This document shows positions 33,932 to 42,401 of a DNA stretch of 55,436 nucleotides, in pieces. How positions within the stretch are numbered: the stretch's first letter is position 1; each line of letters starts with the position of its first letter. The stretch spans positions 1-55,436 of the forward strand of contig DASZRO010000020.1 in NCBI GenBank assembly GCA_035550055.1, given 5' to 3'. The position numbers and the translations under genes were made by a program. The stretch comes from Mycobacteriales bacterium. GTDB lineage: Bacteria; Actinomycetota; Actinomycetes; JAFAQI01. The notes below the pieces were generated by a model that was not told the origin of the DNA, did no database searches, and saw only the letters and a program-made list of their open reading frames with translations.

Positions 33932-35124
33932 CATTCGCCCGCAACCAGGTTGCGATCGCCGGCTACGCCCAGAGCGTGATCGAGCGGCACAGCGCGCTGC
34001 CGCTCGGGGCGCTGGCGGTGCAGACCGCGCGCGCCGCCATTGCGGACGCCGGTCTGCAGGTTGCGCAGGTCGACGGCTTCGTCACCGGCAGCCTGTTCCC
34101 GACCGCCGGCGCCCACCTGGTCGAGGACGGCCGGACGGTCGTGACCGCCGACTGGCTCGCGCAGCACCTCGGCGCTCACCCGCGTTACGCGGCAGGCTTC
34201 CAGGGCTTCGGCCAGATTCCCGGCTCGGTCGCAATGGCGGTCAACGCGATCGTCTCGGGATCAGCGGACTACGTGCTTGTCCATCGTGCGCTGCACAACC
34301 CGCAGGGCAGCTATCACGCCAACCCGATGACCGAGATCGCCGGTCCGTTGCAATGGACCGGCCCGCTCGGCTTCTTCGGTCCGATCTCGATGATCGGCCT
34401 GACCTACAACGAATACCTGCAGCGCTACTCGGCGCCGCGGGAGGCGATGGCACACGTTGTCGTCGAGGCTCGTAAGAACGGCTCGCGCCTGCCGTGGTCC
34501 TGCTGGCACGGCAAGCCGGTCTCGATCGAGGACTACCTTGCCGCACCGCTGATCAGCGACCCGATCTGCCGGTACGACTGCGACCTGCCGATCGACGGCG
34601 TCGCGGCGTTCGTGCTGACCTCGGCAGAGCGGGCGCGTGACCTGCCGCACCGGCCGGTCTACGTCACCGGCATCGCATCCGGCCAGCCGAACCGGCGACG
34701 GCTGCCGACGCACTGGCCGCTCGACGACGTCATGGCGGTCGGCGCCGACGTGGCGCGCCGGCTGTGGGAGAGCTCCGGGCTCGGTCACGACGACGTCGAC
34801 CTGCCGCAGCTCTACGACGGGTTCTCGCCGTTCGTCTACTTCTGGCTGGAGTGTCTCGGCTTCTGCCCCGTCGGAACGGCGCACGAGCTCGCCGCCTCGG
34901 GCGGCCTCGACGCCGACTCGCCTGATGGCCTTCCGGTGCTCTCCGGCGGCGGCGCGTTGGGCAACGGCCGGATGCACGGCGTACCGCAGATGCTCGAGTG
35001 CTACCTGCAGCTGTCGGGTCGCGCCGCCGGCCGGCAGCGGCCGGGCGCTAGCGTCGGGCTTGCCTGCCATGCCTCGCCGCACCTGGGCGGGGCCGTCGTC
35101 TACTCCTCGGAGTCCGCCTTATGA
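33928..35124 (+). CDS. Thiolase-like lipid-transfer (Ltp/SCP-x type) protein, probable retro-aldolase
   Basis: A 398-residue thiolase-fold protein. The site that normally holds the nucleophilic cysteine reads GFQGFGQIPGS, with no cysteine, so Claisen thiolysis is unlikely. LPQLYDGFSPF supplies a conserved Tyr, and the C-terminal half has GGALGNGRMHG and ACHASPHLGG. Absence of the cysteine, together with a coupled DUF35 gene, is what is known for Ltp2-type retro-aldolases that cleave beta-hydroxyacyl-CoAs. I infer side-chain cleavage releasing a short acyl-CoA. The paralogue at 9080 is an ordinary thiolase. Confidence 0.85.
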   Translation: MTFARNQVAIAGYAQSVIERHSALPLGALAVQTARAAIADAGLQVAQVDGFVTGSLFPTAGAHLVEDGRTVVTADWLAQHLGAHPRYAAGFQGFGQIPGSVAMAVNAIVSGSADYVLVHRALHNPQGSYHANPMTEIAGPLQWTGPLGFFGPISMIGLTYNEYLQRYSAPREAMAHVVVEARKNGSRLPWSCWHGKPVSIEDYLAAPLISDPICRYDCDLPIDGVAAFVLTSAERARDLPHRPVYVTGIASGQPNRRRLPTHWPLDDVMAVGADVARRLWESSGLGHDDVDLPQLYDGFSPFVYFWLECLGFCPVGTAHELAASGGLDADSPDGLPVLSGGGALGNGRMHGVPQMLECYLQLSGRAAGRQRPGASVGLACHASPHLGGAVVYSSESAL

Positions 35125-35840
35125 CCGAGCCGCTCGAGCCGCTCGAAGCCACGTCGGCTTCGTGGGTCGAGCGCGCTGCGGACCGCTCGCCGTCGGTGCA
35201 GCGATCGCGAACCCGCAGCGTCAAGCGCGCTCAGCAGCTCGTCGAGGCGGCGAAGCGGCTGGTGCTGGAGAAAGGCTCGGCGTTCACCACGCAGGAGCTG
35301 GTCAAAGAGGCGGGCATCGCCGTACAGACCTTCTACAAGTACTTCGAAGGCAAGGACCAGGTCCTGCTCGCGGTCTTCGAAGAGCTCATCTCCGAGGCGT
35401 GCGCCGGCCTCGAGACGGCCGCGCGCGAGCTGCCGGACCCGGTCTCCCGGCTGCGCTTCTACATCCGCTCGATCGTGCTCGCCATCAACGATCGCGGCGA
35501 CGGAGGTCCGCGGTTCATCACCAGCGAGCACTGGCGGCTGCATCAGCTCTACCCGGCTGAGCTGGCGCGCGCGACCGGTGGGTTCGCCCGGCTGTTGCTG
35601 CCGGAAATCCGTGCCGCTCAGGAGACCGGTGCGCTGCGACCGGCGAACGCGGAGTACGACGCGTGGCTGATCCAGCAGCTGGTGATATCGGTGTTCCACC
35701 ACTACGAGTACGCCTCGCACCCGGAGTCGGCGGAGACGATCGGCGACCGGCTCTGGGACTTCTGCTTCGCGGCACTCGGCGGCCGAGCTGACGGTGCCGC
35801 GCCGGTGTCGTCCAGGCGGTCCGTCAGACGTCGAAGCTGA
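35121..35840 (+). CDS. TetR-family regulator, candidate regulator of both convergent operons
   Basis: A 239-residue regulator. The N-terminal 35 residues are a flexible extension; the helix-turn-helix is FTTQELVKEAGIAVQTFYKYF at about 54-74, followed by a helical ligand domain. It is the last gene of the ALDH-P450 operon and its start overlaps the thiolase-like gene (ATGA). Its stop overlaps the convergent esterase gene by 17 bases. It is the only regulator between the two copies of the GTAGAAC-NNN-GTTCTAC palindrome, so it is the leading candidate to bind both. Direct evidence for binding is lacking. Confidence 0.88.
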   Translation: MTEPLEPLEATSASWVERAADRSPSVQRSRTRSVKRAQQLVEAAKRLVLEKGSAFTTQELVKEAGIAVQTFYKYFEGKDQVLLAVFEELISEACAGLETAARELPDPVSRLRFYIRSIVLAINDRGDGGPRFITSEHWRLHQLYPAELARATGGFARLLLPEIRAAQETGALRPANAEYDAWLIQQLVISVFHHYEYASHPESAETIGDRLWDFCFAALGGRADGAAPVSSRRSVRRRS

Positions 35841-37161
35841 CTTCCGCCGGCAGGGCGATCCGTAGCCTCAGGCGGCCGGCCTCGTCAGCGATCAGCGTCA
35901 GGTGGCGCGCGCTCGCACCATGCCGCACTGTCGTCGCGATCTCCTCGCCCGGCCCGTAGAACACCGGCGTCGTCACCGTCGCCGTACCGTGCCCGGCCAG
36001 GGTGAAGCCGGCCCGGCCGGCGTGCTCGAGCGCGGTGAACTGTTCCGCGACCGTGCGGCGGTCGGCAACCGACCAGCCCCACTGGCTCCAGCGCGGCGCC
36101 GTGGCCTCATAGCTGACCTCGCGCGGCGGCTGCGCGTTGCGGGCGAACACGCGCATCAGCTCCGGCAGGTAGCTGCGCATGTCGTGGATCCAGTACGGGA
36201 AGCTGTGCGTCCCTGCGCCGTAGTCGGTGAGCTTGATCGGGACGTGGGTAGCGACCGCGTGGTCGTACATCTGGTGGGTCTCGGCGTGCGCCAGCACTTC
36301 GACGGCGCCGAGCGGGATGAACTGCGGCTTGTCGTACGGTCCCGGCAGGCCATTGCCGGTGTAGAGGTGTACGTCCATGCCGCGGAGGTTGGTGACCAGC
36401 GTGGTCGGATCGTGGCCCTGCCAGTTGACCTCGTGCCGCGGGAGCGATCCGAAGATGGAAAACGGAGGGACGAAGTCGCTGATGGTCGTGCTGATCGGAA
36501 AGGATTGGAACAGCGGCTTGAGGTTGCCGTAGGCGATGTCGACCGCACCCGAGAACGCCGCAGCGGAGACGAACAGGTCCGGATGCCGGGTGGCAGCGAC
36601 CATCGACCCGAACCCGCCTTGCGAAAGACCCGCGACCGCACGTCCCGAGCGGTCAGCCACGGTTCGGAAGTTCTCGTCGACCCAGGGGATCAGCTCCCGG
36701 ACCTGAAACGTCTCCCACTGGTTCGGCCCCAACGACGTGTGCCGGTCCAGCCAGTTGGAGAACCACCCGTCGCCGACACCGAAGCCCACATCCGGCATCA
36801 CGACGATCAGCGGCAGGCTCCGGGTGAGACCTTCGATGTCGCCGTACGCCGTCCACGAGTTGGCGTTCTCGCCGGTCCCCGCGTAGAGGAAGAGCGTGGG
36901 ATAGCGGCGAGCGACGTGAGAGGCGTAGCCGGTCGGCAGGAGCACTCGGACATTCACCGGCTTGCCGAGCGCGGCGGTGTCGACGGTGGCGTTGACCTCG
37001 CGCGCGTCGACCCGGCGCACCGCGGTGACGTGCAGGCCGTGACCGCTTCGCAGATGCGGTGCCGGAGCCGGCGCGGCGGAGCTGATCGTCGCAACGACTG
37101 CCAGGCTGAGCGTCACGAGAGCCAGTAGCAGGCACGCGGTGCTGAGCGGCCGCCGCGTCAT
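35824..37161 (-). CDS. Secreted alpha/beta hydrolase (esterase D / antigen-85-like)
   Basis: A 445-residue secreted esterase. The ATG at 37161 overlaps the livF stop (ATGA); the frame upstream is only livF in another reading. Residues 1-30 are a signal peptide (TACLLLALVTLSLAVVATISSAA). The domain has LFLYAGTGENANSW, nucleophile Ser180 in AVAGLSQGGFGSM, and a C-terminal histidine in GAGTHSFPYW. It resembles the esterase D, feruloyl esterase and mycolyltransferase family. After about residue 360 there is a further beta-rich segment. As last gene of the ABC operon it may free the transported acid outside the cell. Confidence 0.87.
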   Translation of the reverse strand: MTRRPLSTACLLLALVTLSLAVVATISSAAPAPAPHLRSGHGLHVTAVRRVDAREVNATVDTAALGKPVNVRVLLPTGYASHVARRYPTLFLYAGTGENANSWTAYGDIEGLTRSLPLIVVMPDVGFGVGDGWFSNWLDRHTSLGPNQWETFQVRELIPWVDENFRTVADRSGRAVAGLSQGGFGSMVAATRHPDLFVSAAAFSGAVDIAYGNLKPLFQSFPISTTISDFVPPFSIFGSLPRHEVNWQGHDPTTLVTNLRGMDVHLYTGNGLPGPYDKPQFIPLGAVEVLAHAETHQMYDHAVATHVPIKLTDYGAGTHSFPYWIHDMRSYLPELMRVFARNAQPPREVSYEATAPRWSQWGWSVADRRTVAEQFTALEHAGRAGFTLAGHGTATVTTPVFYGPGEEIATTVRHGASARHLTLIADEAGRLRLRIALPAEVSFDV

Positions 37162-37952
37162 CGCGCCGGCTTCTTGGTGGCGGCCCTCGTCGTACGCCGG
37201 GAACGCTGGCGCGGCGCCGGTGACTCCGTGGGCGTTGCCCCGAGGAAGACGGCGCGAGCCAGGTCGTCGCGCTCGATCAGGTCCGCCGTACGACCCTCGA
37301 ACCTGATCGCGCCCTTCTCCATGAACACCGCACGTTCGCAGATCGACGCGGCCACGTTGAGGCTCTGCTCGACGAGCACGAGGGCGACACCGGTCGCGCG
37401 GATCGACTCCAACGACTCGAGCAGTGTCGCGACCACGGTCGGCGCCAACCCGAGCGAGAGCTCGTCGATGCAGAGCACGGTCGGTCGCAGGATCAGCGCC
37501 TTGCACAGCGCCAGCTGCTGCTGCTCGCCGCCGGACAGCGTGCCCGCCCGCTGGTCGCGGCGCTCGGCGATGCGAGGGAAGATCGCATAGGCGTCGTCCA
37601 GCCGCGCTTTCAGCTGCCGGGTGTCGCGCCGCAACACGAAGCCGGCCATCTGCAGGTTCTCCGCGACGGTGAGATCGCCGAAGATCGCCCTTCCGCCCGG
37701 GACGAGGGCCAGGCCGTCTCGCACTCGCTGCTCGGCCGAAGTTGCGCTGACGTCACGGGCCGACAGCTCGACCCGGCCGCGGCTCGGCCGCTCGAGCCCC
37801 GCCGCGACCCGCAGCAGCGTCGACTTGCCCGCGCCATTGGTGCCGAGCAACGCGAGGGCTTCACCGGGGGCGACCGCCAGCGACACGTCGAAAAGCACCT
37901 GGAGACGCCCGTAGGAGAAGTCGACGTTGCGCACCGCGAGAGCGCTCGTCAT
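37158..37952 (-). CDS. ABC transporter ATP-binding protein LivF
   Basis: A 264-residue ATPase of the HAAT importer class. Walker A is GTNGAGKST (residues 37-45), the signature is LSGGEQQQLAL, and Walker B is VLCIDELSLGLAP. The C-terminal end has a basic Arg/Lys/Ala tail (APRQRSRRTTRAATKKPAR), similar to the linker that joins LivF to LivG in the single-chain transporter at 19805. Here LivF remains separate from the LivH-LivM-LivG fusion encoded upstream and overlaps it by four bases. Confidence 0.92.
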   Translation of the reverse strand: MTSALAVRNVDFSYGRLQVLFDVSLAVAPGEALALLGTNGAGKSTLLRVAAGLERPSRGRVELSARDVSATSAEQRVRDGLALVPGGRAIFGDLTVAENLQMAGFVLRRDTRQLKARLDDAYAIFPRIAERRDQRAGTLSGGEQQQLALCKALILRPTVLCIDELSLGLAPTVVATLLESLESIRATGVALVLVEQSLNVAASICERAVFMEKGAIRFEGRTADLIERDDLARAVFLGATPTESPAPRQRSRRTTRAATKKPAR

Positions 37953-40708
37953 CGCGCACCGGACCGGGCGACGGCGATCTCATTCGTGCCGAGGTAGGAC
38001 GACACGACGAGCTCGTTGTGGCGAATCTCCTCCGGGCTTCCGGATGCGATGACCCGGCCACCGGACAGCGCGTAGACCCGGTCACACAGGCCCATCAGCA
38101 AGGGCATGTCGTGCTCGATGACCAGCACGCTGCAGCCGAGCGAGTCGCGGACCTGACGAAGCAACGGTCCGAACGCTTCGGCGTCGCGCTGCGCGAGGCC
38201 CGCGGTCGGCTCGTCGAGGAGCAGCACCTTCGGCGCCGCGGCGAGCTGCGTCGCGATCTCGCAGACTCGGCGAGTGCCGGTCGACAGCTCGCCGGTGAGG
38301 GTGTCGGCCCACGGCTCGAGATTGAGCGTCGAGATGATCTCCTCGACCGTCGCCTTCGCTCGCCGTTCGGTCATCCGGCTCCACGGCGCGGCAACCGCGC
38401 TCGACAACAGACTCGACCGCTGGCGCGATGCGAGGGCGACCCGCAGCGCCTCGCGGACGGTCAGCCCGGGGAACAGCCGCGCCTCTTGGAAGTTGCGGCC
38501 GAGCCCGAGATGCGCCCGCTGGTCAGGAGCGAGGTTCGTGACAGCGCGGCCGAACACCCGGACGCTGCCGGCGGTGGCGGCGAGATGGCCGGACACCACG
38601 TTCATCAAGGTCGTCTTGCCCGCGCCGTTCGGTCCGATCAGGCCGACGATCTCCCCGGTGCGGACCTCGAGGTCGACGTCAGAGAGGATCACCCGGCCGC
38701 CCAGCTTCGTGGCAAGGCCCGCCACTTCGAGCGGTGCACCCTCGGCGGTCTCGGCCACGGTTTCGACGTCGCGCGCGACCGATGCGAGGAAGCGCTCCCA
38801 TCCGCTCTGCGCGATGCTCGCGATCCCGCCCGGGCGGATCAGCGGGATGACGACAAGGCCGATGCCGCCGAGCAGCAGCTGGAACCCGATCTGCTGACCG
38901 AACGAACCGAACACCGCAGTCAGGTGGGGGCTGATGAAGAAGGCGGGTACGTAGATCACCAGCGCTCCCGCAATGGCACCGGCGACGGAGCCGAGGCCGC
39001 CGATGACCGCCGGAGCAAGCAGGACGAGGGAGAGCTGAGCGGGCACGAGGTCGATGGACATGGTCTGCCAGGCGAGCCCCCAGACCACACCGGCCGCGGC
39101 GACCATTGCCCCGGAGAGCGCGAGGGCCCCGAGTCGCACGGACGTCGGCGTGACCCCGAAGCTGGACACCGCACGCGGGTTGTCGCGAGCAGCCACCATG
39201 AGCTGGCCGGGCAGTGATCGGCGTACCGCGCGGCTCGCGACCGCGACGAGGACGAGCAGCGCAACCGCGACGTAGTACAGCCCGAGCTGGGAATGCAGGA
39301 TCCCGAAGGGTGAGAGCCCGACGTCGTTGACGATGACCGCGGCGTTGCCCGGCGTGCCTATCCAGGACTGGTTGAACAGCCACGTCGGAGCGACCACCGC
39401 CAGGCCGAGCGTCGTCACCGCGAGAGCGAGCCCGCCGCTGCGCACGGCTGGAATGGCCACGATCAGCATCAGCACGGCACCGGCCACTGCCGCGATCAGC
39501 AGGATCAGCGGCAGCGAAAGGTGGTGGGCGCCGAGCTTCGCGGTGAGATAGGCGCCCAGCCCGAGCAACGCGAAGTGGCCGAGGCTCACCTGGCCGGACC
39601 AGCCGACCAGCATCGTCAGCGAAACGCTCGCGATCGCCATCACGACGACGACCAGCAGGTCGAAACGGCTGCTGAGGGAGTTGAAGAACGGCACGACCGG
39701 GATCACCACCGCGATCGCCAGCCCGAACAGGCCCAGCAGCGGGGCCTGCGCCCGCACGACGAACCGGTCGCGGACCGCCGCTGGTATCAGCGTGGGCCGG
39801 AACTCCTCGCTTGCCGCGAGCTCTCCGGAGCGCAGTGCGCCGAGTGCCCTGGCGCGAACGATGACGATGAGCGCGACGAGTCCGAACACCACCAGCTCGG
39901 ACGGGCCGCTGCTGCTCGTCTGCGACAACGTGATCTGCTCCGCTTCGCCGATGAGCAACCCGCCGAGCAGCGCCATCGGCACGCTGGTGAAACCGCCGAG
40001 CGCGGCCGCACCCAGCGCGCGCAGCAGCAGGTCGGGACCGAAACCCGCGGCGTTGTCGGTGCCCTGGCTGGGCGCCTGGAGCACTGCGGTCACCGCACTG
40101 AGACCGCCGGCGAGCGCCCAAGCGAACGCGTTGACGCCACGCAGCGGGATGCCGCACAGCCGGGCCGCATCGGGGTTGGTGGCGCAGGCGCGGATCGCCT
40201 TCCCCCAGATGCTCAGCCGCAGGAAGACCGTCAGCGCGATGACGAGCACCGGCACCAGGATGAGAATCAGGATGTGCTGCCCGCCGAGCACGATGCCGGC
40301 GACGGTGAAGCTCTTGTGCAGCGGCAGCGGATATCCCTTGAACTCCAGCTTCGTCACGTCCGGCTGGACCGCGGGGATGTAGTTGAGCGCCAGCAGCAGC
40401 TCGGAGACCCCGACGCTGACGAGCAGCATCGTCGACGGACTGCGCTGCTGCGTGATCAGCCGCCGGATGATCAGCCGTTCGACGAGGATCCCGACCAATG
40501 CCCCGACCGCGATGACTGTCGGGAAGGCCGCCCACCAGCTCCAACCGTCGTCGAGCACGAACTTCGACAGCAGCAACGCCGAGAGGGCGCCGAACTGCGC
40601 ATGAGCGAGGTTGAGGAACCGGTTCGTCTTGTAGACCAGGACGATGCCGACGGCGAGAAGACCGTAGGTGAGACCGCTGATGAAGCCGAGAACCAGCCCG
40701 CCTTCCAT
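37949..40708 (-). CDS. ABC importer fusion: LivH-LivM permeases with LivG ATPase
   Basis: A 919-residue chain. Residues 1-300 are a LivH-like permease (FLNLAHAQFGALSALL). Residues 325-640 are a LivM-like permease (LVGWSGQVSLGHFALLG, MVAARDNPRAVSSFG). Residues 665-915 are a LivG-like ATPase with Walker A GPNGAGKTT, signature LSTGTRR and Walker B VLLLDEPTAGLAQ. The ATG at 40708 lies three bases after the binding-protein stop. With the separate LivF it makes a complete importer. Both transporters in this window fuse the two permeases, but the order of the ATPases differs. Confidence 0.92.
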   Translation of the reverse strand: MEGGLVLGFISGLTYGLLAVGIVLVYKTNRFLNLAHAQFGALSALLLSKFVLDDGWSWWAAFPTVIAVGALVGILVERLIIRRLITQQRSPSTMLLVSVGVSELLLALNYIPAVQPDVTKLEFKGYPLPLHKSFTVAGIVLGGQHILILILVPVLVIALTVFLRLSIWGKAIRACATNPDAARLCGIPLRGVNAFAWALAGGLSAVTAVLQAPSQGTDNAAGFGPDLLLRALGAAALGGFTSVPMALLGGLLIGEAEQITLSQTSSSGPSELVVFGLVALIVIVRARALGALRSGELAASEEFRPTLIPAAVRDRFVVRAQAPLLGLFGLAIAVVIPVVPFFNSLSSRFDLLVVVVMAIASVSLTMLVGWSGQVSLGHFALLGLGAYLTAKLGAHHLSLPLILLIAAVAGAVLMLIVAIPAVRSGGLALAVTTLGLAVVAPTWLFNQSWIGTPGNAAVIVNDVGLSPFGILHSQLGLYYVAVALLVLVAVASRAVRRSLPGQLMVAARDNPRAVSSFGVTPTSVRLGALALSGAMVAAAGVVWGLAWQTMSIDLVPAQLSLVLLAPAVIGGLGSVAGAIAGALVIYVPAFFISPHLTAVFGSFGQQIGFQLLLGGIGLVVIPLIRPGGIASIAQSGWERFLASVARDVETVAETAEGAPLEVAGLATKLGGRVILSDVDLEVRTGEIVGLIGPNGAGKTTLMNVVSGHLAATAGSVRVFGRAVTNLAPDQRAHLGLGRNFQEARLFPGLTVREALRVALASRQRSSLLSSAVAAPWSRMTERRAKATVEEIISTLNLEPWADTLTGELSTGTRRVCEIATQLAAAPKVLLLDEPTAGLAQRDAEAFGPLLRQVRDSLGCSVLVIEHDMPLLMGLCDRVYALSGGRVIASGSPEEIRHNELVVSSYLGTNEIAVARSGAR

Positions 40709-40711
40709 GGT

Positions 40712-42304
40712 CTAGTACGCCGGTCCGAACGCAGTGACCGTCTTCCAGCAGCGACAGTAGGAGTGGTACTCGATCTCGCGTTGGAAGCTGCCGCCGGTGA
40801 GCTGGCCCGGTCGGTTCCACACCGAGTCGCCGTCGTACGCCGACCGGAACCGGCCCATGGTCCCGAGGTGCTCGACCATGCTGGTCGGCGACGGGTTCAC
40901 CCCGTCGTTGTTGATCGCCTGCGCCAGGAAGAAGATCAGGTCGCAGAAGCTGCTGGCTCCGTCGTCGGTGTTCTCGTTCTTGATGCCGGGCAGCTTGTTG
41001 GCCAGCAGGATCTTGTTGCAGAGCAGCTCGCGAGGCGAATGGATGCCGGAGTTGAGCTCGCCGGAGCGAGTGCTCGTGATCGCGATCGCGCCGTTGAAGT
41101 TCTTCGTCCACTTCGAGGCGCCGTTGCCGGTGGTGGTGGTGCCGTAGTCAGAGGTCAGCCAGGTCGGATACCAGTGCTGCTGGTTGGCGTAGCCCACGTA
41201 GTTCTCGTTGTTGAACACGGTCGACGCGAGGAAGACGGTGCTCGCTCCCGCGGCGTGTGCCTTGATGACAGCCGCGAGGATCTGCGTCGGCGACCCGATC
41301 AGCTCGCACGACAGGGTGTAGACCACGATCTGGCTGGACTTCACGCCGACGCTGGCGAGATCCTTCGCGATCTCGGCGTTGGCCGACGGCAGGCAGCTGT
41401 CCTCGATGATCGCGAGCTTCTTGAACTTCGGTGCCTCGAAGAACCCGTGCGCCGCTGCGCCGAGAATGCCGTCACGCACCTGCTCCTCGGAGGATGCGAT
41501 CGGGCTGAACAGGTACGGGTACGCCTCGCGCGCCTGCGTCGCTCCGGGGGAGGTGTTCGTCTCCAGCGGCACGTGGTTGCTGATGAAGCACTGCTGCGAG
41601 ACCGGCGTCACATAGCTGCCGAGGTTGATGACGGCGATGGGCTTGTCCTGCGCCATCTTCAGGCAGGAGGACTGCTGGTTGTTCGAGTCGAGCGGGTTGA
41701 CCTGGTAGATCTTCACCGCCAGCTTTCGGCCGCAGGCGACGCCACCGTGGTGATTGATGTAGTTCGCGATCGCCTCGATGATCCCGTTCTGGTCCGACGG
41801 GATGTTGAACGCGGCGTCCCCGATCGCACCGGCGAGCTGGACGGTCGCCACGTCAACCTTGACCTCGGTCGGGGTGATCCCATCACCGCTCGTCAAGGTC
41901 GCTCCGGCGCAGTCGCTCGCCGGCTTGGCGGACCTGCCCGGCTTGGCGGGGTGCCCGCTCGTGGCCCGTTCGGGGGTACGGGAGCCCGGCGTCGTCGCCG
42001 ACCGACCGCCGCTCACGGCAGTTCCCGGCGGGGTCGTCGGGCCTCCGGGCAGGGCGGGGGTGGTCGGGGTGGTCTGCGCGGGAGAGGTCGGACCGGCGTT
42101 GTGGTGGTGCGAACCCGGGCCCGGTGGTACGACGACGCTCGTCGGGCCGCTCACGGGGAAGCCGGTCGAGGACGAGGAGGTGGCGACTGGCACCAACGCG
42201 AACGCCAGAAGAGTCAGCACGACGGCAGTGGCCAAGACCGCGGCCCAGCGCTCGGCGCGCGGCCCCTCTCTCAGCCACAGCCGGAACTGCGCGAACGGCG
42301 GCAC
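40712..42304 (-). CDS. ABC transporter substrate-binding protein, type 1 fold, membrane-tethered
   Basis: A 530-residue binding protein. Residues 20-43 are a hydrophobic helix with no lipobox cysteine after it; a Pro/Thr/Gly-rich spacer follows to about 135. The type 1 binding domain starts at GDGITPTEVKVDVATVQLAG and includes VINLGSYVTPVSQQCFISNH and KLAIIEDSCLPSANAEIA. Several cysteines are spaced through the domain and may form disulfides. It is the first gene of the minus-strand ABC operon, directly behind the palindrome at 42326-42344. Substrate is unknown; the context suggests a hydrophobic acid. Confidence 0.88.
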   Translation of the reverse strand: MPPFAQFRLWLREGPRAERWAAVLATAVVLTLLAFALVPVATSSSSTGFPVSGPTSVVVPPGPGSHHHNAGPTSPAQTTPTTPALPGGPTTPPGTAVSGGRSATTPGSRTPERATSGHPAKPGRSAKPASDCAGATLTSGDGITPTEVKVDVATVQLAGAIGDAAFNIPSDQNGIIEAIANYINHHGGVACGRKLAVKIYQVNPLDSNNQQSSCLKMAQDKPIAVINLGSYVTPVSQQCFISNHVPLETNTSPGATQAREAYPYLFSPIASSEEQVRDGILGAAAHGFFEAPKFKKLAIIEDSCLPSANAEIAKDLASVGVKSSQIVVYTLSCELIGSPTQILAAVIKAHAAGASTVFLASTVFNNENYVGYANQQHWYPTWLTSDYGTTTTGNGASKWTKNFNGAIAITSTRSGELNSGIHSPRELLCNKILLANKLPGIKNENTDDGASSFCDLIFFLAQAINNDGVNPSPTSMVEHLGTMGRFRSAYDGDSVWNRPGQLTGGSFQREIEYHSYCRCWKTVTAFGPAY

Positions 42305-42325
42305 CCCGAGCTCCCGTCCTCGAAA

Positions 42326-42370
42326 GGTAGAACGCGGTTCTACCTCAGCAAACTAGGTGCTTCCAGTCAA
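42326..42370 (-). promoter_or_regulatory. Promoter with the same TetR-type palindrome, upstream of the ABC operon
   Basis: The perfect palindrome GGTAGAACGCGGTTCTACC (42326-42344) has 8-base arms and a 3-base spacer. On the minus strand TTGACT (42370-42365) lies exactly 22 bases upstream of TAGAAC, the same distance as at 25411-25454. The start codon of the binding-protein gene is 21 bases downstream. Two copies with matching geometry and different spacer bases argue for a true shared operator. Confidence 0.78.
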
Positions 42371-42401
42371 TAGACCTTCCGGCACAGCGGCCCGCGACAG
42401 C

